64,000 nucleotides of DNA, from assembly GCF_030555055.1 (NCBI RefSeq), contig NZ_JAMOAO010000002.1:1-64000 (forward strand), read 5' to 3'. Shown piece after piece: positions 31,262 through 39,263 of this stretch. The notes beneath the pieces are model-generated. The model did no database searches, was not told the DNA's origin, and saw only the letters and a list, made by a program, of their open reading frames with translations. This DNA is from Nocardiopsis sp. YSL2. Its GTDB lineage: Bacteria > Actinomycetota > Actinomycetes > Streptosporangiales > Streptosporangiaceae. The stretch's first letter is position 1. Each line of letters opens with the position of its first letter. The translations under genes were made by a program, and so were the position numbers.

Positions 31262-31816
31262 TCACCCTCCGAAACGCATGCGCATGATGTGGTCGCGCAT
31301 TTCGGCCACAACCTTCTCGCGCGGAACGCCGTCCGGGACGGGCATGGAGGTCTGTTCCCAGTCGCCATCGTCTTCGTCTGTGGGGGGGACGAAGACGATC
31401 TTGAGGGTGTAGTGGAGCCGGCCGGACTGGATCGGCCACGGCCGCCACTCCAGGGTCTCGTTGGGCATGCATGGGGGTTCGCCGGCGATTCGGCCGAGGG
31501 GGGCGGGCTGCATCGCGGGGGCGATGGCCTGGGGGAGGGTCTGGGTCGTTGTGGCCGGCGTGGGGTCCGGCTCTCTGGCGAGGGGGCGGGGTGGCTTGCC
31601 GGCGAGGGCGTCCCGGACGCTGCCGGGCTCCCAGCTCAGCGCGTATTCGAGGCCATCTCGCGTCTTGCGCCTCGGGTAGCCCTTGCCTTTGCGCAGGTCA
31701 TAGTACGTCTGCGTTGAGATGCGGGCACGCTGGATCACCTCTTCCACTTTGAGATCTCGCTCCTCGCGGCGCCGGTCCATGGCGTCCGCGAGGTAGCTGA
31801 AGTCGGGTGAAGGCAT
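31262..31816 (-). CDS. P1 repressor-like HTH protein
   Basis: A 184-residue protein. Residues about 1-70 look like an HTH (DRRREERDLKVEEVIQRARI, then STQTYYDLRKGKGYPRR). The middle is a Pro-rich linker, and residues about 120-184 are a conserved domain ending EMRDHIMRMRFGG. It is read leftward from the switch region, divergent from the cro-like gene, which is the position of an immunity repressor. The P2 homologue is nearly identical in the HTH. Confidence 0.75.
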   Translation of the reverse strand: MPSPDFSYLADAMDRRREERDLKVEEVIQRARISTQTYYDLRKGKGYPRRKTRDGLEYALSWEPGSVRDALAGKPPRPLAREPDPTPATTTQTLPQAIAPAMQPAPLGRIAGEPPCMPNETLEWRPWPIQSGRLHYTLKIVFVPPTDEDDGDWEQTSMPVPDGVPREKVVAEMRDHIMRMRFGG

Positions 31817-31968
31817 GGCCTCAGAATAGCGGACTAGATCTAGGTTGAGTCTATATCTGATCTAGTTAGGTCAAGCTTACCTTAAATCTCGATGTAGATA
31901 GACTTTTCCTTGAAGTTACCCGCCGGTAGGACCTTGACCTAGACTCACCATAGGCTCACTATTGAGCT
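31817..31968. promoter_or_regulatory. P1 genetic switch with two divergent promoters
   Basis: An AT-rich 152-base region. Rightward: TTGACC, 17 bases, CACTAT, then TGAGCT and the ATG of the cro-like gene, so the mRNA is probably leaderless. Leftward: TTGACC and TAGACT 15 bases apart. TAGACTCA occurs in both promoters, and CTAGATCTAG and TAAGCTTACC-like elements are also present. The P2 region is conserved in these elements, not in between. TAGACTCA is the best operator candidate. Confidence 0.65.
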
Positions 31969-32214
31969 ATGACAGACCTCAAGCTCCACAGAGCATCACT
32001 GGAGCGCCACCGCAAGCTCGCTGGGTACTCCGTCCCCGCGCTCGCGCAGGAGATGGGTGTCACGGCACTGCACATGTACCGGCTGGAGTGGGGCGACCGA
32101 CGCCCCAGCGCGGCGCTCTACAAGCGCCTCAAGGACACCCTCAGCGTCACCGACGAGAGCCTGCTGGCCGAGACCCACCAGTCCGACGAGGACATACCGG
32201 AGGCCAGCCGATGA
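31969..32214 (+). CDS. Cro-like XRE regulator, probably leaderless
   Basis: An 81-residue HTH protein (ERHRKLAGYSVPALAQEMGV, then LHMYRLEWGDRRPSAALYKR). It starts the rightward early operon opposite the repressor. No ribosome site precedes the ATG, and the promoter places transcription start at or within a base or two of it. Its stop overlaps the next start by ATGA. Confidence 0.75.
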   Translation: MTDLKLHRASLERHRKLAGYSVPALAQEMGVTALHMYRLEWGDRRPSAALYKRLKDTLSVTDESLLAETHQSDEDIPEASR

Positions 32215-32525
32215 GCCTCCCCACGGTGTACACCCCAGCCCAGGCCGCCGAGATCCTCCAGTGCCGGGAGTCCTGGCTCAAGGACAAGGCGAAGCACCGG
32301 GTGATCCCGTTCCACAAGCTCTCCGGCGAGTACCGGTTCACCGACGAGGACCTCGCCGAGATCATCCGCATCACCGCTGAGCACCCCGAGGCCGAACCGT
32401 CGCCGCCCGCCCGCGCGACGGGGCCCCGCAAGAAGCGGCCCACCGCCGCCACCCCGCCGCCGACCACTCCGGGAGCCACCCCGCTGCGGCCGCGACGACG
32501 CCTCACCATCCCCGCCGCCGGGTGA
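32211..32525 (+). CDS. excisionase-like HTH protein
   Basis: A 104-residue protein. Residues 1-60 form a winged-helix of the excisionase/MerR type (YTPAQAAEILQCRESWLKDK, then IPFHKLSGEYRFTDEDLAEI). The rest is Pro- and Arg-rich and probably binds DNA loosely. It is coupled to the cro-like gene. It is one of two candidates for the P1 directionality factor. Confidence 0.7.
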   Translation: MSLPTVYTPAQAAEILQCRESWLKDKAKHRVIPFHKLSGEYRFTDEDLAEIIRITAEHPEAEPSPPARATGPRKKRPTAATPPPTTPGATPLRPRRRLTIPAAG

Positions 32526-32555
32526 CCGGCGGCCCGGCCCCACCAGGAGAGGGCC

Positions 32556-32771
32556 ATGGCCACACAGATCCGCATCGTCACCACCGACGAACCCGCCCGA
32601 CTGCTCGCGCCGCACGAAGTCGCCGCGCTGTTCCGGGTCGACCCCAAGACCGTCACCCGCTGGGCGAAGGCGGGACGGCTCGACTCCGTCCGCACCCCGG
32701 GCGGCCACCGGCGCTACTTCGCCGACCAGGTCCACGACCTGCTCAACCGCCACAACACCACCGCCAAGTAG
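32556..32771 (+). CDS. BldC-like MerR-type regulator
   Basis: A 71-residue protein very similar to BldC, a developmental regulator of streptomycetes: LLAPHEVAALFRVDPKTVTR, WAKAGRLDSVRTPGGHRRYF. The whole DNA-binding domain, including the wing GGHRRYF, is kept. In a phage it could be an excisionase or could interfere with host BldC-type sites. The P2 copy (59121) is intact too, in a region where most genes are frameshifted. Confidence 0.8.
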   Translation: MATQIRIVTTDEPARLLAPHEVAALFRVDPKTVTRWAKAGRLDSVRTPGGHRRYFADQVHDLLNRHNTTAK

Positions 32772-32785
32772 CGGCACACAGAAAG

Positions 32786-32815
32786 GCCCCCGCCGGAGCT
32801 GACCCGGTCGGGGGC
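32786..32815 (+). terminator. hairpin after the BldC-like gene
   Basis: GCCCCCGCCGG pairs with CCGGTCGGGGGC with one bulge. There is no U-run, so it may be an attenuator or RNA-processing site rather than a full terminator. A similar but weaker hairpin follows the P2 copy. Confidence 0.45.
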
Positions 32816-32843
32816 GCAGGCCCCAACCCAGGAGACAGGGCCC

Positions 32844-33308
32844 ATGGACAGCAGCGTAACCCACACCCCCCGCGCCGATACCGTGCGCGCCGCACACCAG
32901 TTGGTCGTGCAGGCCGGAGCGGAGCTGGAAAAGCTCCTCGCTCCCGCACCGACGATCCCCGCCCCGGCCGCCCCGCAGGAGATGACCGTCTCCCAGCGGC
33001 AGGCGCGCACCCTGGCCGCCATCGCGAGCCTGGTGGCCTCCCACCCGGACATGCCCACCGTCGACTGGCACGTCAGCGACCACACCCCGGAAAAGACCGA
33101 CGGCCAGATCTACGCCGAAGCCGACGACGAGCGGCGCCGTGCTGGCGTCGCCGCCTGGGGGAAGCTGCTCGGCTGCGAGGTGACCGAGAAGCGCAGCCGG
33201 GACGACAGGTGGACCCAGGTGGAGGCCAACGCCAGCTCCGGCGGCGTGGACGTCCGCATCTGGGCTCACGTCGACCGGACCCCTAAGGGGGCGAAGTCCG
33301 ATGGCTGA
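32844..33308 (+). CDS. conserved early phage protein, unknown
   Basis: A 154-residue protein with a helical N-terminus (ADTVRAAHQLVVQAGAELEK), a Pro-rich linker, and a C-terminal domain with WHVSDHTPEKTDGQIYAEAD and VDVRIWAHVDRTP. It overlaps the next gene by eight bases. Homologous to 59398-59854 in P2. No function is recognised. Confidence 0.6.
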   Translation: MDSSVTHTPRADTVRAAHQLVVQAGAELEKLLAPAPTIPAPAAPQEMTVSQRQARTLAAIASLVASHPDMPTVDWHVSDHTPEKTDGQIYAEADDERRRAGVAAWGKLLGCEVTEKRSRDDRWTQVEANASSGGVDVRIWAHVDRTPKGAKSDG

Positions 33309-33453
33309 GCGCATCCACGTGCGACCCCGGCCGCGCCGTATCGAGCCCGACACCGCCCCGGCGCCCGTCCCGGCCGAAGTCGACGACCACGCCCGCACCG
33401 TCCTCGATGAGACGGACGCCGTCCTCGATCTGATTGAGGAGGCCGTCTCGTGA
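33301..33453 (+). CDS. 50-residue early phage protein
   Basis: A short protein with a basic first half (MAERIHVRPRPRRIEPDTAP) and an acidic second half ending DLIEEAVS. It overlaps both neighbours (ATGGCTGA and GTGA). The counterpart in P2 (59847) keeps the sequence, which supports it as a real gene. Confidence 0.5.
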   Translation: MAERIHVRPRPRRIEPDTAPAPVPAEVDDHARTVLDETDAVLDLIEEAVS

Positions 33454-33653
33454 TCCACCACACCCACGCCCCGGACGCCGCAGTCGGCGACCAGGTCGAC
33501 GCCCACATCACCGGCGTCGTCGAGGCCATCGAGCACGACGGACGCCTCCTCATCCGCTACACGACCACCGACGACTCCCACGCCTGGGTGCGCCTGAACC
33601 CAGCCGCCGCCGGGGTCGGGGTGTCCGTCGCCAACCACGGGGGGACCCGATGA
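33450..33653 (+). CDS. small beta-rich early phage protein
   Basis: A 67-residue protein starting at GTG. VGDQVDAHITGVVEAIEHDG and LLIRYTTTDDSHAWVRL suggest a small SH3- or OB-like barrel. Strongly conserved in P2. Partners unknown; start and stop overlap the neighbouring genes. Confidence 0.55.
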   Translation: MIHHTHAPDAAVGDQVDAHITGVVEAIEHDGRLLIRYTTTDDSHAWVRLNPAAAGVGVSVANHGGTR

Positions 33654-33994
33654 CCACCACCACACGCCTGCGTTCACGCGAGGCCGAGATCGCCGACAGG
33701 GTCGCCATCGCGCGCGCCCGCTGGCCGATCGCCTCGCACGTCGTCCACACCGCCACCGGCATGCGCGGCGTCATCACCCGCGACACCGCAGCCCGGGTGC
33801 CGTGCGGCACCACGGGCGCCGACGAGGACGCCGCGTGGTCGATCCTGCCGTCCGCCACCGCCGCTGGCGGGGACGCCCGCCGTCCCGGCTGGGGCATCGC
33901 GGTACACGTCAGCTTCACCGAGGCCGGGGTGACCTGGACCTCCTGGATCCGTACCGACTACCTGCGGCGGATCCGCCGCGCCGGGGACCGGTGA
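33650..33994 (+). CDS. early phage protein, unknown
   Basis: A 114-residue protein with a helical start (RLRSREAEIADRVAIARARW), a middle with VVHTATGMRGVITR, and AVHVSFTEAGVTWTSWIRTD near the end. It has a P2 homologue (frameshifted). No family is recognised; the four-base overlaps place it in the early operon. Confidence 0.55.
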   Translation: MTTTTRLRSREAEIADRVAIARARWPIASHVVHTATGMRGVITRDTAARVPCGTTGADEDAAWSILPSATAAGGDARRPGWGIAVHVSFTEAGVTWTSWIRTDYLRRIRRAGDR

Positions 33995-34467
33995 TCGCCA
34001 TGAAGTACACCGTGATCGCCACCGACGGCACCCTGACCGCGCATGACCGTGACCTGGACCTGCGGGCCGAGGTCGGCCCCGAGGGCCCGGCGCGGGTGCG
34101 CCTGGCCACCTCCGTCCTCGCGTGCGCCTGGGTCAACGACGACGGCCACGCGCAGGACTACCCGCGCAACGTCGTCGGCTCCTGTGTCCTGCTCGCGCTC
34201 GGCGCCGCCGGCCTCCCCTACGCGGGCCCGGTGGTCCTCACCGGCTGGGACCCGATTCGTGAGATCCACAGCCTCACCGACCCCGGCCTCATCGAGCGCA
34301 TCCACCGGGACGTGCTCGTCGCCCTCGGGCAGGCCGAGCGCCCCGACGGGCCGCCGCCCAACGGGCGCACCCTGGCGTGGGAGTCGGACGTGCGCGAGTA
34401 CGCCGAATGGGTCGGCACCGCCCCGGCCCCGACCATGCAGCTCGTGCGCGTGGACGGCCTGCGATGA
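33991..34467 (+). CDS. early phage protein, unknown
   Basis: A 158-residue protein. I prefer the GTG that overlaps the preceding stop (GTGA); an ATG three codons later (MKYTVIATDGTL) is also possible, and P2 has GTG at both places. It contains PRNVVGSCVLLALGAAGLPY and VVLTGWDPIREIHSL. Function not recognised. Confidence 0.55.
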   Translation: MIAMKYTVIATDGTLTAHDRDLDLRAEVGPEGPARVRLATSVLACAWVNDDGHAQDYPRNVVGSCVLLALGAAGLPYAGPVVLTGWDPIREIHSLTDPGLIERIHRDVLVALGQAERPDGPPPNGRTLAWESDVREYAEWVGTAPAPTMQLVRVDGLR

Positions 34468-35042
34468 GCGCCCCGCCGATCCCGACCCGCCTCGCGCACC
34501 GGCCCACCGTCGGCGGACTGGTCGTGCCGTGGGTGTCGCTCGAATCGGACCGGGGCCACCACCTCGGGCAGGTGTCCGACGCTCGGCGCGTGCGCGCGCT
34601 GCGGCAGAGGCTCTGCCAGATCTGCGGCGAGCGGCTCTACGCGGACCGGTACGTCCTGTTCGGCCGCGAGGCCGACCGGTCCCGGGGGTACGTGATCGAG
34701 CCCGGCATGCACCCCGAGTGCGCCGCGTACAGCGCGAAGGCGTGCCCGATGCTCACCGGCGACATGGACCACTACCGCTCACACGCGGTCGACATGTCCG
34801 CCCGGTCCTGCCCGGACCCCGGCTGCAGGTGCCAGCTGGTCCCCGCCCCTGACCAGGCGGCCCGAGCGGGCGCCCCCTCGGACACCTTCTTCCAGGTGTG
34901 GGCACACACCGCCGACTACCGGATCGCCCGCACCGACGAAGGCCCCGCCCTCGCCTGGCCGGAGGCCCCGCTGCGGATCCGCACCATCGCCACCGGCGTG
35001 CACCGCGCCGCCCTGAACCTCATCACCCAGAAGGAGCACTGA
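34464..35042 (+). CDS. Cys-containing early phage protein
   Basis: A 192-residue protein with LCQICGERLYADRYVLFGR, then MHPECAAYSAKACPML, then SCPDPGCRCQLVPAP. The spaced CxxC pairs suggest one or two zinc-binding sites. Relatives in actinophages are often carried under misleading names without evidence. Conserved in P2. Confidence 0.6.
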   Translation: MSAPPIPTRLAHRPTVGGLVVPWVSLESDRGHHLGQVSDARRVRALRQRLCQICGERLYADRYVLFGREADRSRGYVIEPGMHPECAAYSAKACPMLTGDMDHYRSHAVDMSARSCPDPGCRCQLVPAPDQAARAGAPSDTFFQVWAHTADYRIARTDEGPALAWPEAPLRIRTIATGVHRAALNLITQKEH

Positions 35043-35044
35043 CC

Positions 35045-36013
35045 ATGTCCCGGACGTCAAAGCCACCCGGTGCGCGAGTGGGGATTCCCGCGCCGGGAGC
35101 CAAGGACAGGGAGGGCGCCCAGGGGGGCCGCCCGGTGAAGCGTCCTGCGTCCGGTTCCCAGGCCGGACCGGAGGCCACCGTCGCTCACGCCTCCGGTCCG
35201 GCCACCCCACACGTGGAGGCCGGCCCTGCCGACCTCACTCCAGAGCAGGTCAAGACCCTGCTCACCGGCATCCAGTCCGACCGTGTCCAGCGCCACCGGA
35301 ACAACAGCCACCTGGAGGGCTGGGACGTCCGCCGCACCCTGACGCGGATCTTCGGGTTCGGCGGGTGGAGCGACCAGACCCTTGAGCTGACCTGCATCCG
35401 CGAGCACGCCGACCGGATCGACGGCGATATCCGCTGGTGGGTGGTCTACCGCGCGCAGGTCCGACTCATCATCCGCACCACCGACGGCCGGGTCCTGTCC
35501 TGGTGGGACGACACCGCTGTCGGTGACGCCTCCAAGCAGGTGACGGCCGGGCAAGCCCACGACCTCGCCTCGAAGTCCGCCGTGACCCAGGCGCTCAAGC
35601 GGTGCGCCGCGAACCTCGGCGACCAGTTGGGCCTGTCGCTCTACCGCAAGGGCGACCTGTCGCCCGTCGTGATCTGGTCCGCCGCGCACATCTACCCCGA
35701 GTCCCAGGAACGCATGGGCGAGGTCGGCCCCGGCGCCACCGATCCCGAGGGCGAGTTCGCCGCCACCATCCGCGGCCGGATCGCCGGTGCGACCACGCCC
35801 GAGCAGCTCAACCAGATCTGGTCGGCGGTCACCGAAGAGCAGGAGCAGGGCCTGAGCGGCGACATCGCCGAAGGCCTGCACGACGCCCTGCACGCCCGGT
35901 TCGCCGAGATGACCGAGAAGCCCGAACCGGAGCAGATCGCCGCCGCGCAGGACGCGGAAGCCGAGGCCCCGCAGAACACCACCACCAGCCGCCGAGGAGG
36001 CCGCCGTGCCTGA
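35045..36013 (+). CDS. Rad52/Rad22-like single-strand annealing protein
   Basis: A 322-residue recombinase of the Rad52 type. After a low-complexity N-terminus, residues about 70-200 hold the annealase core: RIFGFGGWSDQTLELTCIRE, VVYRAQVRLIIRT, DDTAVGDASKQ, and HDLASKSAVTQALKRCAANL ending GLSLYRKG. It would anneal complementary strands in phage recombination. It is followed by genes likely to act in the same process. The P2 copy is broken by frameshifts. Confidence 0.85.
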   Translation: MSRTSKPPGARVGIPAPGAKDREGAQGGRPVKRPASGSQAGPEATVAHASGPATPHVEAGPADLTPEQVKTLLTGIQSDRVQRHRNNSHLEGWDVRRTLTRIFGFGGWSDQTLELTCIREHADRIDGDIRWWVVYRAQVRLIIRTTDGRVLSWWDDTAVGDASKQVTAGQAHDLASKSAVTQALKRCAANLGDQLGLSLYRKGDLSPVVIWSAAHIYPESQERMGEVGPGATDPEGEFAATIRGRIAGATTPEQLNQIWSAVTEEQEQGLSGDIAEGLHDALHARFAEMTEKPEPEQIAAAQDAEAEAPQNTTTSRRGGRRA

Positions 36014-36647
36014 CCTGTCCCATCCCGCGCGCGTCGCCGCGCTCCGCGTCCTCAAGGACCGGGTCACCGTCGAGTACGACGGCGCACGCGCCGAAGCAGA
36101 GCAGCACTTCAAGGAGCTGCGCAACTCCATGGGGGTCAAGAGCCTCGACGTGCTCATGCCCGCAGGCGAGTCCGCCGGATCCCTGAACATCAGCGGCCCG
36201 CGCCGCAAGGTCACCTGGCACACCGAGGCGCTCGTCGACCTGGTCGACCGGACCGCTCCAGCCGAGCTGGACGAGGAGATCGACCCGGCCGCCTTGGAGG
36301 ACCGCGACCTCCTCGCTCTGCTCAAGGAGGCCCGGCCGGACCTGATCCGCCGCTCCGTGAAGAAGGCATTCGTCAAGAAGCTCGACGAGGTCCTCTCCGA
36401 CGACGGAACCCTCACCGACCACACCACGGGCGAGATCGTCAAGGTCGCTGACGTCGACTACACGCCGGTCACCGGAGCGTTCAGCTTCACCCCGGGGCCG
36501 CGCGCGGAGGAGGCGGTGCTGGAGGCGTGGCACCGCGGCGAGTTGGCCGGGGTCGGCGAGTCGCTGGTGCCGCAGATCGAGCAGGCCGACGAGCCCCAGC
36601 CGGCCGACGAGGTCGTAGGGCCGTTCCCCACGGGAGGCACCCGATGA
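36006..36647 (+). CDS. conserved early phage protein next to Rad52-like gene
   Basis: A 213-residue protein starting at GTG and overlapping the Rad52-like gene. It begins DLSHPARVAALRVLKDRVTV and includes RKVTWHTEALVDLVDRTAP and IRRSVKKAFVKKLDEVLSDD. The pairing with the annealase is kept in P2. It could be a partner of the annealase, but no nuclease motif is visible. Confidence 0.6.
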   Translation: MPDLSHPARVAALRVLKDRVTVEYDGARAEAEQHFKELRNSMGVKSLDVLMPAGESAGSLNISGPRRKVTWHTEALVDLVDRTAPAELDEEIDPAALEDRDLLALLKEARPDLIRRSVKKAFVKKLDEVLSDDGTLTDHTTGEIVKVADVDYTPVTGAFSFTPGPRAEEAVLEAWHRGELAGVGESLVPQIEQADEPQPADEVVGPFPTGGTR

Positions 36648-36868
36648 TCGCCCTCGCCATCACCTTCACGGTCGGAGCCGCCACCGGAGCGGTCGCCGCC
36701 TGGTGGGTCAAGAACCGGGGAGGCGACGACCAGCAGGTCGAGGTCTTCCAGCTCCGCCGTCACCTCGCGAACCTGCGCGAGGTCAACACCAAGCTGTCCA
36801 TGAGGTGCGGCCACTGCGGGACCGGCCGGGCCGTGCCCGCCGACCGGCAGACGGGAGGCGCCCTGTGA
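36644..36868 (+). CDS. membrane-anchored small protein with CxxC
   Basis: A 74-residue protein. An N-terminal membrane segment (LAITFTVGAATGAVAAWWV) is followed by a charged helix and RCGHCGTGRAVP. ATG overlaps the stop before it, and its TGA overlaps the next GTG. It is conserved in P2. Confidence 0.5.
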   Translation: MIALAITFTVGAATGAVAAWWVKNRGGDDQQVEVFQLRRHLANLREVNTKLSMRCGHCGTGRAVPADRQTGGAL

Positions 36869-37308
36869 GTGCCGAAGAGCGACTGCGTGCTCTCGCCGCC
36901 GAGCGGGGTGCGGTCGTCCTGACCGGGGACGAGTGGACGCCCGAGCGGATGCTCGACATCGTCCGCGAGCAGCGTGCGCGCCAGGCCGCCACGGGCCGCG
37001 CCGACACCCACATGGACGGGCACGCGCACGAGATCGCCGCAGCCATCACCGAGACCACGGGCGTGGACCCCGATGACGTGACCGCTGTGCTGCTCGCGAT
37101 GGCCAGCCAGGTCGGCACCGTGCTCGTCGCCCACCAGCGCAGCGCGGACTCTACGGTCCTGCACCTGATGTGGTCGGTCGCCGACTACGTGGACCGAGCC
37201 CAGCACCGGCCGACCGCGTACCTGCCCGACGATGACCCCGCTCGCGGCGAGCACTGCCGCCGCTGCGGCGAGGACTGGCCGTGCTCGATCTCCCAGGGAG
37301 GTCGGTGA
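36865..37308 (+). CDS. early phage protein with C-terminal Cys motif
   Basis: A 147-residue protein, GTG start. The middle (DVTAVLLAMASQVGTVLVAH) is helical; the end has HCRRCGEDWPCS, a possible zinc site. Starts LRALAAERGAVVL. P2 has the same gene with frameshifts. Function unknown. Confidence 0.55.
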   Translation: MSAEERLRALAAERGAVVLTGDEWTPERMLDIVREQRARQAATGRADTHMDGHAHEIAAAITETTGVDPDDVTAVLLAMASQVGTVLVAHQRSADSTVLHLMWSVADYVDRAQHRPTAYLPDDDPARGEHCRRCGEDWPCSISQGGR

Positions 37309-37553
37309 TGAACGGCCGCACCTGGAGGCGTGTACAGCGCCGCCTGCTCGACGCCGAGATCAGCGTGCACGAGTACGCCGCGGGATGGCGGCGGCACCTG
37401 CTCGGTACCGCCCTGCACGAGGACATGCCGGGCCACCCCGAGCGCATCGCCGACATCGACCCCGAGGGCCAGGACGAGTTCGACGACATCGTCATGGCGG
37501 CCCTGGACCGGGACCTGTTCCATCTCATCATGCGCACCGGCTGGGGGCGATGA
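37308..37553 (+). CDS. small early phage protein
   Basis: An 81-residue protein (RTWRRVQRRLLDAEISVHEY, then DEFDDIVMAALDRDLFHLIM). Basic at the start, acidic at the end. It overlaps both neighbours by short ATG overlaps. The P2 counterpart runs off the window edge. No family is recognised. Confidence 0.5.
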   Translation: MNGRTWRRVQRRLLDAEISVHEYAAGWRRHLLGTALHEDMPGHPERIADIDPEGQDEFDDIVMAALDRDLFHLIMRTGWGR

Positions 37554-38104
37554 CCATGGCACTCGAACACCAGATCAGCATGGCTGACCGTCCGGAGAAG
37601 CCAGCCCGGACCTCCGACTTCCAGGGTCGAGAGCGGGCGCTGTGCGCCGGATCCGACGCACCCATCCCCGCGCAGGAGGAGGACGCCGCGCGGTGGATGG
37701 TCCGCCGCCTGGCCAACCGGCACGACTGCCCGGGGACCGCCGAGCAGTGCGGCGACTGGGTTGCGCACCGTCGCGACGTCGCCGCCGCCTTGGACGTGAT
37801 CGCGATGCTCGACATCGCCGACGAGGCCCCGGCCGAGCCCGCCCACGAGAAGCCCGCTCCGAAGCGGCGCCAGACCGCGCCGCCGAGCCACGGCACCCTC
37901 GCCGCCTACCAGCGGCACATCAGGAACCGCGAGAAGCCCTGTCGCACCTGCGAGCACAAGGTCGGCTACAAGCCCGACGAGCCCGAGCCCGAGGCGCGCG
38001 CCTACGACGTCGCCGAACTCGCCGACATGCCCGAGTCCACGCTGACCGCCGTCCTGGAGGCCGGCCAGCATCCCGCTGAGAGGACCAAGACCGATGCCGC
38101 ATAG
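37550..38104 (+). CDS. early phage protein with HNH-like Cys pair, unknown
   Basis: A 184-residue protein. Near the middle RWMVRRLANRHDCPGTAEQC, and in the second half GTLAAYQRHIRNREKPCRTC followed by EHKVGYKPDEP. Proteins with the H-G-T-x-x-A-Y-x2-H-x4-E-x-PC-x2-C pattern are frequent in actinophages and probably bind zinc and nucleic acid. It overlaps the RuvC-like gene by 11 bases. Confidence 0.6.
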   Translation: MTMALEHQISMADRPEKPARTSDFQGRERALCAGSDAPIPAQEEDAARWMVRRLANRHDCPGTAEQCGDWVAHRRDVAAALDVIAMLDIADEAPAEPAHEKPAPKRRQTAPPSHGTLAAYQRHIRNREKPCRTCEHKVGYKPDEPEPEARAYDVAELADMPESTLTAVLEAGQHPAERTKTDAA

Positions 38105-38660
38105 CCACGTCAAGACCGCGGGGCCCCCGCGCGTGGTCGGGCTCGACCTGTCCGTCACCGCGACGGGTGTGGCCTTCGACAACGGCGCCCAGGACTTCAT
38201 CGGGCCCCAGGCCGACGGCGACGCGCGCATCCTCGACATCCGCGAAGCCGTGCGCATCGTCGTCGGCGGCTGCCCGCCTGGCACCCGCGGCATCAACCGC
38301 TGGGTCGACCTCGTCGTCATCGAGGACATCCCACCGGTGCGGGCCAAGGCGATCGGGATGCTCGGCATGGTGCACGGCGTCGTCCGCGCCCTGCTCATGG
38401 ACAACGGCATCCCCTACGCCCTGGTGCCGCCCTCGTCCCTGAAGAAGTACGCCACCGGGCGCGGTGGCGCGGGCAAGCCGGACATGCGCATGGAGCTGTT
38501 CAAGCGCACCGGCGACGACGTGCGAGACGACAACGCCGTCGACGCCGCGTGGCTGCGATACATGGGGCTCGATGCCCTCGGCCACCCCGAGGTGCACCTG
38601 CCCAAGGGTCACCGCGAGGGGCTCGCCAAGATCGCATGGCCGGAGGTGCGCCGTGCGTGA
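38094..38660 (+). CDS. RuvC-like Holliday junction resolvase
   Basis: A 188-residue nuclease of the RuvC fold. VVGLDLSVTATGVAF provides the first catalytic Asp (Asp18), LVVIEDIPPVRAK the Glu, and DDVRDDNAVDAAWL the C-terminal acids. PPSSLKKYATGRGGAGK is the usual loop before the last motif. It would resolve branched DNA from recombination or replication before packaging, and fits with the Rad52-like gene of the same operon. Confidence 0.85.
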   Translation: MPHSHVKTAGPPRVVGLDLSVTATGVAFDNGAQDFIGPQADGDARILDIREAVRIVVGGCPPGTRGINRWVDLVVIEDIPPVRAKAIGMLGMVHGVVRALLMDNGIPYALVPPSSLKKYATGRGGAGKPDMRMELFKRTGDDVRDDNAVDAAWLRYMGLDALGHPEVHLPKGHREGLAKIAWPEVRRA

Positions 38661-38940
38661 CCTGCGAGACCAGGCCTGGCGCGACGACGCCGCCTGCAAG
38701 AACCTGCCGCTCTGGGTCTTCTTCGGGGCGCCGGGTGAGCGCGGTGACCAGCGCGAGCGCCGCGAGGAGAAGGCCAAGACCGTGTGCGCCGACTGCCCGG
38801 TGCGCGTCGAGTGCCTGGACGAAGCGCTCGAAGGCTCCCCCACTGAGCTGTGCGGCGTGCGCGGAGGCCTGAACGGCGACGAACAGAGGGCAGTCCGTCG
38901 GCGCCGCATCCGGGCTGCGAGAGCGAGGGCCGCCGCATGA
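38653..38940 (+). CDS. WhiB-family iron-sulfur regulator of phage origin
   Basis: A 95-residue WhiB-like protein. The four cluster cysteines are Cys15 (DDAACKN), Cys45 and Cys48 (TVCADCP) and Cys54 (VECLDEAL); the turn motif GVRGG is at 68-72 and an Arg-rich tail follows. WhiB-like proteins bind a 4Fe-4S cluster and the housekeeping sigma factor; phage members such as that of TM4 are known. It could redirect host transcription. GTG start overlaps the RuvC-like gene. Confidence 0.85.
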   Translation: MRDLRDQAWRDDAACKNLPLWVFFGAPGERGDQRERREEKAKTVCADCPVRVECLDEALEGSPTELCGVRGGLNGDEQRAVRRRRIRAARARAAA

Positions 38941-39263
38941 ACGCCATCCGCGAGTTCCTCGCCGCCCGCCCGTACCTGAACCGTGGGTCCGTGCGGCCGA
39001 CGGGCGAGGGGGCGTGCGTCATCTACTCCTACACGCACGACGCCGCCCCGGACGACACCCTGCCCACGCTGGACGACATCCAGGCGTGGCTGTCCGAGTG
39101 GCGCGCGGCCCTGGACGCCGGCGCCCGACAGATCCACCGCATCACCAAGGTGGAAGGCCTGGACTACGCCACCCTCGGCGGTCACATGGGTGGCAAGCCG
39201 CTCGTGGTCCGTGTCCTGCCCGCCATGCCCGACGGGGGGTGGCACTGTGGCAGCCGACGTTGA
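38937..39263 (+). CDS. early phage protein, single-domain relative of the next gene
   Basis: A 108-residue protein (FLAARPYLNRGSVRPTGEGA, VIYSYTHDAAPDD, GGHMGGKPLVVRVLPA). The same domain appears as the central part of the following gene product, so the two arose by duplication. It overlaps the next gene by 17 bases. Function unknown. Confidence 0.55.
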   Translation: MNAIREFLAARPYLNRGSVRPTGEGACVIYSYTHDAAPDDTLPTLDDIQAWLSEWRAALDAGARQIHRITKVEGLDYATLGGHMGGKPLVVRVLPAMPDGGWHCGSRR

